Below, piece after piece: positions 1-9,171 of a DNA stretch of 64,000 nt. The notes beneath the pieces are model-generated. The model made no database searches. It saw nothing but the letters and a program-made list of their open reading frames with translations, and was not told where the DNA came from. The DNA is from Asticcacaulis currens (GTDB lineage: Bacteria; Pseudomonadota; Alphaproteobacteria; Caulobacterales; Caulobacteraceae), in assembly GCF_028550395.1 (NCBI RefSeq), contig NZ_JAQQKW010000011.1:84503-148502 (forward strand), written 5' to 3'. The number at the start of each line of letters is the position of its first letter. The first letter of the stretch is position 1. A program made the position numbers and the translations under genes.

Positions 1-395
1 CGCTCGGCCTTGAGGCGCGCCGCCGTCAGATTGGCTTCGGCCTGCGCGACGGTGGCCTGCGCCTGAGCGTAGGAGGCCTGAAACGGCGCGGCGTCGATCT
101 GATAGAGGGGCTGACCCGCCTTGACATAGCTGCCTTCGGTGAACAGGCGCGCCTTGACGATGCCGCTGACCTGCGGACGCACTTCCGACAGAAGGTAGGC
201 CGAGGTCCGACCCGACAGCTCGGTCGTCAGATTGACCGGCTCAGAGGCCACCACGACGATCCCGACCTCGGTCGGCCCGCCCATGCCCATGCCGCCCGCC
301 CCGGGGCCGCCTTCCTTTTTGCCGCAGGCCGTGAGGGTGAGGCCAAGCGCCAGCACCACCGCTGCGGATTTCATAAGGGGGGATTGCGATCTCAT
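1..395 (-). CDS. RND efflux periplasmic adaptor lipoprotein (N-terminal part)
   Basis: The first 131 residues of a membrane-fusion (HlyD/AcrA-type) adaptor that would bridge an inner-membrane RND pump and an outer-membrane channel; the rest lies beyond the left edge. The start at 395 follows a GGAGAG ribosome site; an inner ATG at 374 lacks one. A signal peptide ends in lipobox LTAC (Cys24), then a Gly/Met-rich linker. The segment with SGRTSAYLLSEVRPQVSG and GSYVKAGQPLYQID is the typical biotinyl-lipoyl-like start, followed by the Ala/Gln-rich alpha-hairpin. It is divergent from a TetR regulator, the usual arrangement for drug-efflux operons. The substrate cannot be told. Confidence 0.9.
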   Translation of the reverse strand, partial: MRSQSPLMKSAAVVLALGLTLTACGKKEGGPGAGGMGMGGPTEVGIVVVASEPVNLTTELSGRTSAYLLSEVRPQVSGIVKARLFTEGSYVKAGQPLYQIDAAPFQASYAQAQATVAQAEANLTAARLKAE

Positions 396-570
396 GCGGG
401 TTCTCTCCGGAACGAAATATCATAGCAGCGGCCAGAGAGGCTGAGCGCCTCCGACCTCTGAACTCTGTCACTTGTAAATGCCGCCTTATACGTCGGCGCA
501 GATCAAAGTGTGCAACGCAAAACAAGCCCTACACCTGTCGCACCTAGGCGCAAGAAAGTGTCAGCATGAA

Positions 571-594
571 ATGAGAGTGAACGATCATTCTCAT
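571..594. promoter_or_regulatory. Inverted repeat, candidate TetR operator
   Basis: Arms ATGAGAGTGA and TCATTCTCAT match at 9 of 10 positions around a 4-bp spacer (ACGA). The site sits in the 296-bp gap between the divergent efflux adaptor and tetR genes, where an AcrR-type repressor would control both. A Fur-like site is a weaker alternative. The rest of the gap shows no other clear signal. Confidence 0.55.
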
Positions 595-691
595 TTTTTC
601 TGGCCTTACGCGGCTTTTTGGTGTATGTCAAGCGCAGAGATAACATTAAAAAATGTTAACTCCCTTATCTACGAAGGGTTTGCCACCGCGG

Positions 692-1327
692 ATGAACAGT
701 ACAGCTTTGAAGTCCCCTCTTACCGATTCCCCTGTCGCACCGCGGTCGCGCCAAAGCCGTGAGGAGCGGCGCCAGCAAATTCTCGACGCTACGCTGCGCT
801 GCGTCAGACGCTCCGGCTTTCACGGTGCCTCCATGGCCGACATCGCCGCCGAAGCCAGAATGAGTGTCGGCGTTATTTATCGCTACTTTGCGAATAAAGA
901 AGCCATTATTGAAGCCATCGTCGCCAACGATCTGGCCGAAATGCGCGCCAAGTTCGCCGAATGGGACGACACGCCGGACGATCAGTTGCTGGATCAGATC
1001 CTGCTCACCGTGGACTTCGCGCTGGACCACAAATATGGCCCGGACAAGAGCGCTCTGGCGCTTGAGGTGCTGGCCGAAGCGGCGCGCAATCCGCGCGTTG
1101 CCGCTATCGTTCAGGCCGCCGACGTGCAGGAGCGCGAACTGGGCCGCAACCTCTGCGACCGCCTCAATCCAGGATGCGACCGCAAGCGGATGGATGCGCG
1201 CGGCGAAATCATCGGCATGTTGTTCGACGGTATGATGATCCGCGCCGTTTCCAATCCCGACATCGACCGCGAAGCGCTGGCCAGCGAACTGCGCGAAGTG
1301 CTGAAAGTGCTCTTCATACTGAAATAA
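692..1327 (+). CDS. TetR/AcrR family transcriptional regulator
   Basis: A 211-residue DNA-binding repressor. The N-terminal helix-turn-helix is clear: RRQQILDATLRCV, then GASMADIAAEARMSVGVIYRYFANKEAI, at roughly residues 24-70. A helical ligand-binding domain follows. An in-frame ATG at 653 would add 13 residues of low-complexity sequence; 692 is preferred because it gives the usual family length. It is divergent from the RND adaptor with a palindrome between them, so it probably represses the pump and itself until an inducer binds. The inducer is unknown. Confidence 0.9.
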   Translation: MNSTALKSPLTDSPVAPRSRQSREERRQQILDATLRCVRRSGFHGASMADIAAEARMSVGVIYRYFANKEAIIEAIVANDLAEMRAKFAEWDDTPDDQLLDQILLTVDFALDHKYGPDKSALALEVLAEAARNPRVAAIVQAADVQERELGRNLCDRLNPGCDRKRMDARGEIIGMLFDGMMIRAVSNPDIDREALASELREVLKVLFILK

Positions 1328-1480
1328 CGCGGCTTCACCCGGCAAAATAGCACCATAAACAGCTTTTGGGGCTCAGCACCTGCCGGCTTAACCCTCCATT
1401 AAAAAACGAACGGTTACTGGACGTTCAGTTCAGAAAACGAGCCGGCACAGACGTGCGCGGGCGGGATGTGGGGGGCGGCT

Positions 1481-3109
1481 ATGCTTAAACGTCTGGGTAT
1501 CGGGTGGAGCGCGGGCTGGCGCGACGGGCTGATTGCCGGTTGCACCCTGTTTGCCGCCGCCGCCGTCACCGGTCTGGCGGTCTATCTGACCGCCTCTTCG
1601 GCGCTGAAAAACGAAGTCCGCACCAATCTGATGCGCGTTGCTGTCAGCGCGGCGCAACTGACCGACACCACCGCCCACGCCCGCATCACCCGCCCCGAAG
1701 ATCAGGGCAATGCCGATTACGAGCACGTGCGCGCCCCCTATTTCGCCCTGCTGCGCGGCAATCCGGACCTCGCCTACATCTACACCATGATCCGCGTGGA
1801 CGGTAAGACCCACTTCATCATGGACGCCTCCATCCCCAAGCCCGGCGATCAGATCGTGCCGACCGGCGTGATGGAAACCTATGACAACCGCACCCCCGTG
1901 CTTGAAAAGGCCTTTGAGACCCAGGCTCCGCAGGTCGAGGCGGAAACCTATACGGACAAATGGGGCACCTTCCTGTCGGGCTATGCGCCGCTGGTGGACA
2001 AGGGGCAATTTGTCGGTCTGGTCGGGGTCGATATCCGCGTGGACGCCTATCTGAAACGTCTGGAAGGCATCCGCAACGCCCTGCTCATCGGTCTGGGCGT
2101 CGCCGCACTGGCGGCCATTGCGGCCGGGCTGATGGTCGGACGCCACCGCCATGCGGCGGAGCGCGTGCGTCAGGAAAACGCCGCCCGTTCGCAGCAATTG
2201 CAGGCCATGGAGCACGACCGCCTGCGCGCCGAACACACGGCGCTTCAGGCCGAGGCCAGCCGCCGCACCGCTATGTCGGACGCCGCTACCGCCTTTGAAC
2301 AGACCGCCTGCCGTATTCTCGACGGTGTGAGACAGGCCGTGGAGGGTCTGCACGAACGCGCCGCCGATGTCTCGGAAATCGCCATCCGTACCCGCGAAGG
2401 CGTCGAAACCGCCGCCACGGCGACGCGCAACACGCAGGAGCGCGCCCGCCACGTTGCCGAAGCGGCGCAGGCCCTGAGCCTCGCCATCCGCGATATTGCC
2501 GAACGCAGCGCCCGCTCGGACGCCATTGCTCACGAAGCGGCGCACCGGTCCGCCGACGCGGCGGCCAAGCTCGATTCGCTCTCGGCCCGCTCCGCGCAGA
2601 TCACCGACATTATCGGGCTGATCGACGACATTGCCGGTCAGATCAACCTGCTGGCGCTGAACGCCACCATCGAATCCGCCCGTGCCGGGGCCGCCGGGCG
2701 CGGCTTTGCCGTGGTGGCCGCCGAGGTCAAGACCCTCTCTGGACGCGTCGCCGAAGCGACCCGCCGCATCACCAGCCAGATTCAGGACATTCAGTCGGCG
2801 ACGCGCGACACGGTGGACAGCGTCGGGGCCATCCGCAGCATCATCACGGATATGGGCCGCACGGCGCAAGACGTCGCTCAGGCCGTCGAGGCGCAGACCG
2901 GCCTGACCGCCCGCATCGGCGAAACCATCGAACAGACCGCCACCGACGCTCAGGCCGTGGGCCGCACCCTGCAACTTGTGCATCGCTCCGCCGATGAAAC
3001 CGACCAGACCGCCGCCTGCGTCAGCGCGGAATCGGCGCATCTGGCCGAAGAAACCGCGCGCCTCAACAGCGCGGTGGACACCTTCCTGCGCGCCGTGCGG
3101 GCGGTTTAG
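1481..3109 (+). CDS. Methyl-accepting chemotaxis protein, Cache-like sensor
   Basis: A 542-residue transmembrane chemoreceptor feeding CheA/CheW. TM1 lies at about residues 16-36 and a periplasmic domain runs to about 200 ([18 protein letters not shown], then a [19 protein letters not shown] segment), resembling a Cache small-molecule sensor. TM2 follows, then a coiled coil and the MCP hairpin tip, with [20 protein letters not shown] and [13 protein letters not shown]. There is no evident C-terminal CheR/CheB pentapeptide. ATG 1481 follows a G-rich stretch; the alternative ATG at 1466 has no spaced ribosome site. It stands alone, without che genes nearby. Confidence 0.9.
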   Translation: MLKRLGIGWSAGWRDGLIAGCTLFAAAAVTGLAVYLTASSALKNEVRTNLMRVAVSAAQLTDTTAHARITRPEDQGNADYEHVRAPYFALLRGNPDLAYIYTMIRVDGKTHFIMDASIPKPGDQIVPTGVMETYDNRTPVLEKAFETQAPQVEAETYTDKWGTFLSGYAPLVDKGQFVGLVGVDIRVDAYLKRLEGIRNALLIGLGVAALAAIAAGLMVGRHRHAAERVRQENAARSQQLQAMEHDRLRAEHTALQAEASRRTAMSDAATAFEQTACRILDGVRQAVEGLHERAADVSEIAIRTREGVETAATATRNTQERARHVAEAAQALSLAIRDIAERSARSDAIAHEAAHRSADAAAKLDSLSARSAQITDIIGLIDDIAGQINLLALNATIESARAGAAGRGFAVVAAEVKTLSGRVAEATRRITSQIQDIQSATRDTVDSVGAIRSIITDMGRTAQDVAQAVEAQTGLTARIGETIEQTATDAQAVGRTLQLVHRSADETDQTAACVSAESAHLAEETARLNSAVDTFLRAVRAV

Positions 3110-3140
3110 ACCAGTCGCCCCTCTGGCGACATTCACACAA

Positions 3141-3158
3141 CTGTCATAAAACTGTTGT
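3141..3158 (+). promoter_or_regulatory. Pho box upstream of pstS
   Basis: CTGTCATAAAACTGTTGT matches the PhoB consensus: two 7-bp CTGTCAT-type direct repeats with a 4-bp A/T spacer. It lies 143 bp before the pstS start, so pstSCAB is expected to be induced by PhoB at low phosphate. No other feature is seen in 3110-3300. Confidence 0.85.
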
Positions 3159-3300
3159 AACGCCGCCTCAGCTTCACAGCGCCGCCTGCCGTTTACCCTT
3201 GCGTCATATTTGTTTAACGCAGCGGTGATTTACCGGTGGTTGGATTCGGATACGTCATCCTCACCGGAAGCGTGTTCGTCGGATCATCGGAGACGAGTAG

Positions 3301-4419
3301 ATGTTCAAACCCTTCGCCCTGGCGCTTGGCGCGCTGCTCCTGCTGACCGCGTGCTCGGACAAGGGTGCGGCGACCGCTGAAGGCAAGGACGCGCCGGCGG
3401 CGGGCGACATCACCGGTGCGGGTTCGACCTTTTTTGCGCCGCTGGGGGCCAAGTGGGCCGAAACCTATAAGGAGACCACCGGCATCCGTCTGAACTATCA
3501 GTCGATCGGCTCCGGCGGCGGTGTGCGTCAGATCAAGGTGAAAACGGTCGATTTCGGCGCGACGGACAAGCCGGTCAAGCCTGCCGATCTCGACGAATCC
3601 GGCCTGCTGCAATTCCCCATCGTCATGGGGGGCATCGTGCCCATCGTCAACCTGCCCGATATCAAGAGCGGCCAGCTCAACCTGACCGGCCCGCTTCTGG
3701 CCGATATCTATATGGGTAAGGTGAAGCGCTGGGACGACGCGCCCATCCGCGCCCTCAATCCGGGCCTCAAACTGCCGCACCTGCCGATCACGGTCATCCA
3801 CCGCGCCGACGGGTCGGGCACCACCTTCCTCTTTTCCAACTATCTGGCCAAGGTCAGCCCGACGTGGAAGGCAGAGGTCGGGGCCTCGGACGCGCTGGAA
3901 TGGCCGGTGGGCCTGGGCGGCAAGGGCAATGAAGGCGTTTCGGCCTTCGTCAAGCAGACCCTTGGCTCCATCGGCTATGTCGAATTCGCCGTCGCCGCCC
4001 GCACCGGCACCGCCGTCGTCAATATGCAAAACCACGACGGCCATATGATCGCCCCGTCCATCGAAGCCTTTGCCGCCGCTGCAGCGGGTGCCGACTGGGC
4101 GCACGCGCCCGGCAATCAGCTTCTGCTCCTCGATCAGCCGGGGGCTCAGGCGTGGCCGATCACCGGTACCGTCTTCATCGTCATGCACAAAAAGCAGGAC
4201 AAGCCGGCCAGCGGCCGCGCCGCCCTCACCTTCTTCGACTGGGCCTATACCAATGGCGACGCCCTGGCGACCAAGATGCACTACGTCCCCCTGCCCCCTG
4301 AGGTGAAGCAGATGATGCGCGCCCAGTGGTCGCAGATCACCGGTCCGGACGGTAAGCCGGTCTATACCCCGGCCACCGCCGCCACCGCCGTGGCGGCCTC
4401 TGCCGCCTCCGCTCAGTAA
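3301..4419 (+). CDS. pstS: Phosphate ABC transporter substrate-binding protein PstS
   Basis: A 372-residue phosphate-binding protein that delivers phosphate to PstCA in the inner membrane. The signal peptide ends in LLLTAC (Cys18), so it is probably lipid-anchored. Family motifs are present: GAGSTFFAPL, SIGSGGGVRQIK, and RADGSGTTFLFSNYL, which bind phosphate through Ser, Thr, Arg and main-chain groups. An Ala-rich tail ends the protein. ATG 3301 follows a GGAGACG ribosome site. It is first in pstSCAB, behind a strong Pho box. No phoU or phoB follows, unlike many pst operons. Confidence 0.96.
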   Translation: MFKPFALALGALLLLTACSDKGAATAEGKDAPAAGDITGAGSTFFAPLGAKWAETYKETTGIRLNYQSIGSGGGVRQIKVKTVDFGATDKPVKPADLDESGLLQFPIVMGGIVPIVNLPDIKSGQLNLTGPLLADIYMGKVKRWDDAPIRALNPGLKLPHLPITVIHRADGSGTTFLFSNYLAKVSPTWKAEVGASDALEWPVGLGGKGNEGVSAFVKQTLGSIGYVEFAVAARTGTAVVNMQNHDGHMIAPSIEAFAAAAAGADWAHAPGNQLLLLDQPGAQAWPITGTVFIVMHKKQDKPASGRAALTFFDWAYTNGDALATKMHYVPLPPEVKQMMRAQWSQITGPDGKPVYTPATAATAVAASAASAQ

Positions 4420-4423
4420 GCTT

Positions 4424-5365
4424 ATGGAAACCCCAATGTCTCTTCAGAGCGCCCGCCACCCTGATCCCGTTGACCCGATCTTCCGCGGCCTCGCCTTCGC
4501 GGCGGCGACGACCCTGCTCCTGACTCTGGGCGGCCTGATCGTCGCCCTGATGATCGGCGGCTGGCCCGCCATCTCCAAGTTCGGCTTCGGCTTCCTGACC
4601 TCCAGCACGTGGAACCCGGTCACCGAGGTCTATGGGGCCGCCGGTCCCATCGTCGGCACGCTGATCACGGCAGTGCTGTCTCTGGCCATTGCCCTGCCCA
4701 TCGCCGTCTGCGTCTCGGTCTTTCTGACCCAGTATTGCCCCAAGGCCATCGCCCAGCCGGTTTCGACCGCCATTGAGCTTCTGGCCGGCATCCCCTCCAT
4801 CGTCTATGGCATGTGGGGCCTGTTCGTCTTCGCGCCGTGGTTTGCGCGCACGGTGCAACTGCCCATTCTGACCAGCCTCGACCCCGAAAGCTTCTGGGGC
4901 AAGCTGCTGGCCGGTGTGCCCAACGGGGCCAATATCTTCACGGCCTCCATCGTGCTGGCCATCATGATCCTGCCCTATATGTCGGCGGTCTTCCGTGAGT
5001 TGTTCCGCTCGATCCCGCCGCAGGTGCGCGAAGCCGCCTTCGGCCTCGGCTGCACCTCCTACGAAGTGGTGGGCTCGGTGCTGATCCCCTACGTCAAGAA
5101 GGGCATGATCGGCGTGGTCATGCTGGGCTTCGGCCGCGCTCTGGGTGAGACCATGGCCGTCACCTTCATCATCGGCAATTCGCACCGCTTCCCGGACTCG
5201 CTGTTCGCTTCGGGCTCGACGCTGGCCTCGACCATCGCCAATGAGTTCAACGAAGCCTCGGGCGTCCACCTCGCCTCGCTGATCGCGCTGGGTCTGGTGC
5301 TGTTCCTGATTACCTTCACCGTTCTGGCCATCGCCAGGGCGCTCCTGTCCTCGCAGCGTTACTAA
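4424..5365 (+). CDS. pstC: Phosphate ABC transporter permease PstC
   Basis: A 313-residue inner-membrane permease with about six hydrophobic segments. The EAA coupling loop is visible (REAAFGLGCTSYEVVGSVLI), followed by GRALGETMAVTFIIGN. It pairs with PstA to form the phosphate channel and starts 4 bp after pstS. An ATG at 4436 is an equally possible start, since neither has a strong ribosome site. Confidence 0.95.
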   Translation: METPMSLQSARHPDPVDPIFRGLAFAAATTLLLTLGGLIVALMIGGWPAISKFGFGFLTSSTWNPVTEVYGAAGPIVGTLITAVLSLAIALPIAVCVSVFLTQYCPKAIAQPVSTAIELLAGIPSIVYGMWGLFVFAPWFARTVQLPILTSLDPESFWGKLLAGVPNGANIFTASIVLAIMILPYMSAVFRELFRSIPPQVREAAFGLGCTSYEVVGSVLIPYVKKGMIGVVMLGFGRALGETMAVTFIIGNSHRFPDSLFASGSTLASTIANEFNEASGVHLASLIALGLVLFLITFTVLAIARALLSSQRY

Positions 5366-5378
5366 GGGAGGCAAGAGC

Positions 5379-6218
5379 ATGGATCGCGCCCTTCGCCGCA
5401 AATTCGCCAATCAGGCCTTCGTCGTTATCTGCACCGGGGCCGCGCTGGTCGCTCTCGCCGCGCTGGCCCTGATCATGTTCTCGCTGCTGACCAAGGGCGT
5501 CGGCGGGGTGGACCTGATGCTGTTCACCGCCGACACCCCTGCCCCGGACTCGCCCGGCGGCCTGCGCAACGCCATTGTCGGCTCCATTCTGATGTGCGGC
5601 GTCGCCATGATGATTGCCGTGGTTATCGGCGTGCTGGCCGGGACGTGGCTGGCCGAAATCGGCGGCAACACCCCCTATGGCCACGTCGTGCGCTTCCTCA
5701 ATGACGTGCTTCTGTCGGCCCCGTCCATCCTGATCGGGCTGTTCGTCTACTGGTGGGTCGTGGTCCCCATGGGCGGCTTCTCCGGCTGGGCCGGGGCGAT
5801 CGCGCTCGGCATCCTCGCCACGCCCATCGTGACCCGCACCACCGAAGACATCCTGAACCTTCAGCCCAATGCCCTGCGCGAAGCCGGTATGGCGCTGGGG
5901 GCCTCTCAATGGGTCACGGTGCGCAGCATCATCTGGAAGGCGGCCGGGGCGGGTATGCTGACCGGCGGCCTCTTGGGCTTTGCGCGTATTTCGGGTGAAA
6001 CCGCGCCGCTGCTGTTTACCGCCCTCAACAACCAGTTCCTGAGCTTCGACATGTCGAAGCCATTCGCCAGCCTGCCGGGCGCCATCTATCCCTTCGCCAT
6101 GAGCCCCTACGAGACGTGGAACACCCTCGCCTGGGCCGGGGCGCTGCTGATTACGCTGGCGGTTCTGGGCGTCAACATTCTGGGGCGCTGGCTCGCCCGC
6201 GACAAAGATCACAAGTAA
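5379..6218 (+). CDS. pstA: Phosphate ABC transporter permease PstA
   Basis: A 279-residue permease partner of PstC with about six membrane spans. The EAA loop reads REAGMALGASQWVTVRSIIW, followed by a GFARISGETAPLLFTA segment that is strongly conserved in PstA. It starts 13 bp after pstC behind an AGGGAGGC ribosome site, in the same operon. Confidence 0.95.
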   Translation: MDRALRRKFANQAFVVICTGAALVALAALALIMFSLLTKGVGGVDLMLFTADTPAPDSPGGLRNAIVGSILMCGVAMMIAVVIGVLAGTWLAEIGGNTPYGHVVRFLNDVLLSAPSILIGLFVYWWVVVPMGGFSGWAGAIALGILATPIVTRTTEDILNLQPNALREAGMALGASQWVTVRSIIWKAAGAGMLTGGLLGFARISGETAPLLFTALNNQFLSFDMSKPFASLPGAIYPFAMSPYETWNTLAWAGALLITLAVLGVNILGRWLARDKDHK

Positions 6219-6227
6219 GGCCTCGTC

Positions 6228-7028
6228 ATGTCCGACACCGATTTCCAAAGCGTCATCACCCCGCCCCCGGCCGATCAGCTTGTGCTGGAAACGCGGAACC
6301 TCAACTTCTACTACGGCACGCATCAGTCGCTGTTCGGCGTCTCCATGCCGGTCAAGCGCAACGGCATCACCGCCCTGATCGGTCCGTCGGGCTGCGGCAA
6401 GTCCACCCTGCTGCGCACCATGAATCGCATCTATGACCTCTATCCGGGTCAGCGGGCCGAAGGCGAGATTCTGGTCGATGGCGAGAACATTCTGGGCCCC
6501 AAGGTCGATCTGACCAGCTTACGCGCCCGCGTCGGCATGGTCTTCCAGAAGCCGACCCCCTTCCCCATGTCGATCTATGACAATGTGGCCTTCGGCGTGA
6601 AGCTGTACCACAAGAAGTCGAAATCGCAGATGGACGAGGTGGTCGAAAAGGCCCTGCGCCGCGCCGCGCTGTGGGACGAGGTGAAGGACAAGCTGACCAA
6701 GTCCGGCCTGTCGCTTTCGGGCGGTCAGCAGCAGCGTCTGTGCGTCGCCCGCGGCATCGCGGTTGAGCCGGAAATCCTGCTGCTCGACGAACCGGCCTCG
6801 GCGCTCGACCCCATTTCGACGGCCAAGCTGGAAGACACGCTGGAAGAGCTGAAGCGCGACCTGACCATCATCATCGTGACCCATAACCTGCAACAGGCGG
6901 CGCGCCTGTCGGACTATACGGGCTTCATGTATCTGGGTAAGATGGTCGAATACGGCCCAACCGAAGAACTGTTCGTCAAGCCGAAGGTCGAACGCACCTC
7001 CGACTATATCGGCGGCCGCTTCGGTTAA
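6228..7028 (+). CDS. pstB: Phosphate ABC transporter ATPase PstB
   Basis: A 266-residue cytoplasmic ATPase that powers PstCA. Walker A is GPSGCGKST (52-60), the Q-loop is [11 protein letters not shown], the signature is LSGGQQQR, Walker B is [14 protein letters not shown], and the switch is [12 protein letters not shown]. The length is normal for PstB. It is last in the operon, and its TAA stop overlaps the oppositely oriented parE stop in a shared TTAA (7025-7028). Confidence 0.97.
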   Translation: MSDTDFQSVITPPPADQLVLETRNLNFYYGTHQSLFGVSMPVKRNGITALIGPSGCGKSTLLRTMNRIYDLYPGQRAEGEILVDGENILGPKVDLTSLRARVGMVFQKPTPFPMSIYDNVAFGVKLYHKKSKSQMDEVVEKALRRAALWDEVKDKLTKSGLSLSGGQQQRLCVARGIAVEPEILLLDEPASALDPISTAKLEDTLEELKRDLTIIIVTHNLQQAARLSDYTGFMYLGKMVEYGPTEELFVKPKVERTSDYIGGRFG

Positions 7029-7444
7029 GCTTCAAAGGCGGCAGGCATATCGCGAGCGGCATTCAATACCCGCACCAGTTCGATACCCTGCTCTACAGGA
7101 CGATAATAAAGCACATAGGGCCGGATCGGAAAGCTGCGCAGCTCAGCGTAGAGTTCCGGTCGGGGTCGCCCCATGTCGGGATGCAAAGACAACTTTCTAA
7201 GCGTTTCGGCAATGCGATCCAGCATCTTATCCGTAGCGTCAGGACGATCTTTGGGAATATAATACCAACGGCCGAAGATGCTGACCGCATCCGGCCGTTG
7301 AAAACTCGAGAATTTCTCATATGTATCAGCTACATGAGAAATTCTCGAACGGAATACCAAGAGTCATTTCCAATGACCCTTGGTATAAAGCCACAGGGCT
7401 TCGAGATCATCTTCCGCCCGTGCCGTCTTTAAAATCCGGGTCAT
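7025..7444 (-). pseudogene. parE: ParE-type toxin gene split by a palindromic insertion
   Basis: The gene starts at ATG 7444, overlapping the parD stop (ATGA), and reads MTRILKTARAEDDLEALWLY, a normal ParE start. It then enters a 126-bp insertion and hits a TGA at 7366-7364. The frame is otherwise kept and resumes as WYYIPKDRPDATDKMLDRI through RPYVLYYRP to VLNAARDM. Removing the insertion together with one TATAA copy gives LWLYIPKDRPDATDKML, a plausible intact RelE/ParE toxin of about 97 residues. As it stands the toxin should be truncated at 26 residues unless the stop is read through. A TTG restart at 7360 would give a 111-residue product lacking the true N-terminus. Confidence 0.8.
7263..7385. 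mobile_element. Palindromic insertion element inside parE (three hairpins)
   Basis: The ends TACCAA and TTGGTA are inverted, and a 5-bp direct repeat TATAA flanks the element (7258-7262 and 7384-7388, the latter overlapping its last two bases). Three hairpins follow each other: 7266-7281 with 7287-7300; 7306-7320 with 7334-7348 (15-bp perfect stem); and 7355-7368 with 7372-7385. The duplication is the mark of a non-autonomous transposable element. No second copy occurs in the window. Confidence 0.75.
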
Positions 7445-7689
7445 TTCGCTCTGGCGCGACCTTTTGCCTTGATGGCTTCGATATCCAGTTCCCCTGCTGA
7501 ACCACTTTCGATGCCTTCACGGATCGACTCGCGCAACGCCTCAAGTTTGGCCGCCTGAAACCGATCATTGGCTTCCATCAGGCGCAGCGCATCGCGGATC
7601 ACTTCGCTGGCATTATTATACAGGCCGCCCGCGACTTTCTCACGCACCATATCTTCGAGACGCGGCGTCAGATTTATGTTGAGGGTCAT
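7441..7689 (-). CDS. parD: ParD-type ribbon-helix-helix antitoxin
   Basis: An 82-residue antitoxin of the CopG/ParD family. The beta-strand INLTPRLEDMVREKV and helices (NNASEVIRDALRLMEAND) form the DNA-binding ribbon-helix-helix; the charged C-terminal tail would wrap around ParE. It is upstream of and overlaps parE, the normal order. The antitoxin is intact although its toxin is interrupted, so it may be a relic or may still act against related toxins. A family A repeat begins 15 bp upstream of the start and replaces or overlaps its promoter. Confidence 0.88.
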   Translation of the reverse strand: MTLNINLTPRLEDMVREKVAGGLYNNASEVIRDALRLMEANDRFQAAKLEALRESIREGIESGSAGELDIEAIKAKGRARAK

Positions 7690-7703
7690 GGCGTATCTCC
7701 TGA

Positions 7704-7844
7704 CTAGATCATTATGATTTCTGGTAGAAACATGATGATCTAGATTTTTGTTTAGCCCCTCGCCGGGCGGCGGCTGCGCCGCCTTGGCCGCCGCCTCAAT
7801 GGCGGCTTGAGCGGAATGATTCCATTAGAAATCATTCCGCTCTA
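7704..7844. repeat. Family A dispersed repeat, copy 1
   Basis: A 141-bp element opening with CTAGATCATTATGAT, which pairs with ATCATGATGATCTAG. A GC-rich core with CTCGCCGGG and GGCCGCCGCCTC follows. The last hairpin pairs GCGGAATGAT with ATCATTCCGC and ends in TCTA. It lies between parD and the end of lldD. Copies 2 (24503) and 3 (58356) are close to identical. Confidence 0.85.
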
Positions 7845-7869
7845 AAGGATACGCCCGCCCCCAAAATTG

Positions 7870-9024
7870 TCAATCTTTGACAGTCATGCCCCCCGGCACC
7901 AGACACTGCGGGCCGATTTCGCGGATCGACTTGACGCCGGTGAGCGCCATGGCGACGCGCATTTCCTTCTCGAACAGGCTGAGCAGGTTGGAGACCCCCG
8001 CCTCCCCCCCGGCGGCCAGGGCATAGATAAAGGCCCGGCCCAGCAGCACCCCGTCGGCCCCCAGCGCGATCATGCGCACTACATCAAGGCCCGTGCGGAT
8101 ACCGGAGTCGGCCAGAATGGTCAGATCGCCCTTCACGGCGTCGGCAATGGCCGGCAGCGCCCGTGCCGAAGACAGGACGCCATCGAGCTGCCGTCCGCCG
8201 TGGTTGGACACCACAATGCCGTCGGCGCCGAAGCTGACCGCATCCTTGGCGTCTTCCGGGTCGAGTATGCCCTTAATGACCATGGGGCCCTTCCAGAAGT
8301 CGCGGATCCATTCCAGATCCTTCCACGAGATCGACGGGTCGAAATTGGCCCCCAGCCAGCCGATATAGTCTGCCAGACCCGTGGCCTTGCCGAGATATTT
8401 CGAGACATTGCCCAGATCGTGCGGCGTCCCCATCAGGCCGACATCAAAGGCCCAGTGCGGGTGCGTCACCGCCTGCCACAGGCGGCGGATTTCGGCGTTC
8501 GGCCCGCTCATGCCCGAATGGGCGTCGCGGTAGCGCGCCCCCGGCACCGGCATATCGACGGTGAAGACCAGCGTGCGGATACCGGCCGCCCAGGCGCGTT
8601 CCAGCGCGTTCTTCATGAAGCCGCGATCTTTCAGCACATAGAGCTGAAACCAGATCGGCTTGTCGCACCTGCCCTGCACTTCTTCGATGGGGCAGACGCT
8701 GACGGTCGAAAGGGTCAGGTTGATGCCGGCCTTTTGCGCCGCGCGCGCCGCCTGCACCTCGCCGCGCCGGGCATACATGCCGGTCAGGCCGACGGGAGCC
8801 AGAACGATAGGCATGGACAGCTTTTCACCCAGCAGTTCCGTCTCCAGACTGAGCGACGACACGTCCTTCAGCACGCGCTGGCGCAGGGCCACGTCGCCAA
8901 GGTCCGATACATTGCGCGCCAGTGTGCGCTCGGCATAGGCCCCGCCGTCGATATAGTGAAACAGGAAGGGCGGCAGCCGACGCCGGGCGGCTTCGCGGTA
9001 ATCGGTCGAGGCGGAGATGATCAT
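7870..9024 (-). CDS. lldD: FMN-dependent L-lactate dehydrogenase
   Basis: A 384-residue member of the alpha-hydroxyacid oxidase family, oxidising L-lactate to pyruvate and passing electrons to the quinone pool at the membrane. The FMN beta/alpha barrel is full length. Seen are [11 protein letters not shown] near the start, [33 protein letters not shown], the barrel lysine in [11 protein letters not shown], and the catalytic [11 protein letters not shown] with [21 protein letters not shown]. Its length and motifs fit LldD rather than glycolate oxidase. It is divergent from the kduD-like gene; no lldP or lldR is adjacent. Confidence 0.93.
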   Translation of the reverse strand: MIISASTDYREAARRRLPPFLFHYIDGGAYAERTLARNVSDLGDVALRQRVLKDVSSLSLETELLGEKLSMPIVLAPVGLTGMYARRGEVQAARAAQKAGINLTLSTVSVCPIEEVQGRCDKPIWFQLYVLKDRGFMKNALERAWAAGIRTLVFTVDMPVPGARYRDAHSGMSGPNAEIRRLWQAVTHPHWAFDVGLMGTPHDLGNVSKYLGKATGLADYIGWLGANFDPSISWKDLEWIRDFWKGPMVIKGILDPEDAKDAVSFGADGIVVSNHGGRQLDGVLSSARALPAIADAVKGDLTILADSGIRTGLDVVRMIALGADGVLLGRAFIYALAAGGEAGVSNLLSLFEKEMRVAMALTGVKSIREIGPQCLVPGGMTVKD

Positions 9025-9171
9025 GGCAGACTCAGCAGGCGGAACGCAAAGGATGGAAAAGCAATATCTGTTGCTCTAGCATGGGGCCAAGCCCGATGAC
9101 AATGCGTGGACAATCCCGTTCAATCATCATAGATCAAAATTAATCACGCCCTTTTTTACTCAGGAAATGCC

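Noticed and set aside
1430..3136. 568-residue minus-strand ORF opposite the first chemoreceptor
   Set aside because: Gly/Arg/His-rich shadow; the MCP motifs on the plus strand leave no room for it.
7867..9099. 410-residue plus-strand ORF opposite lldD
   Set aside because: It is the complement of a well-conserved L-lactate dehydrogenase; its His/Arg/Gln-rich sequence is typical of antisense frames in high-GC DNA.
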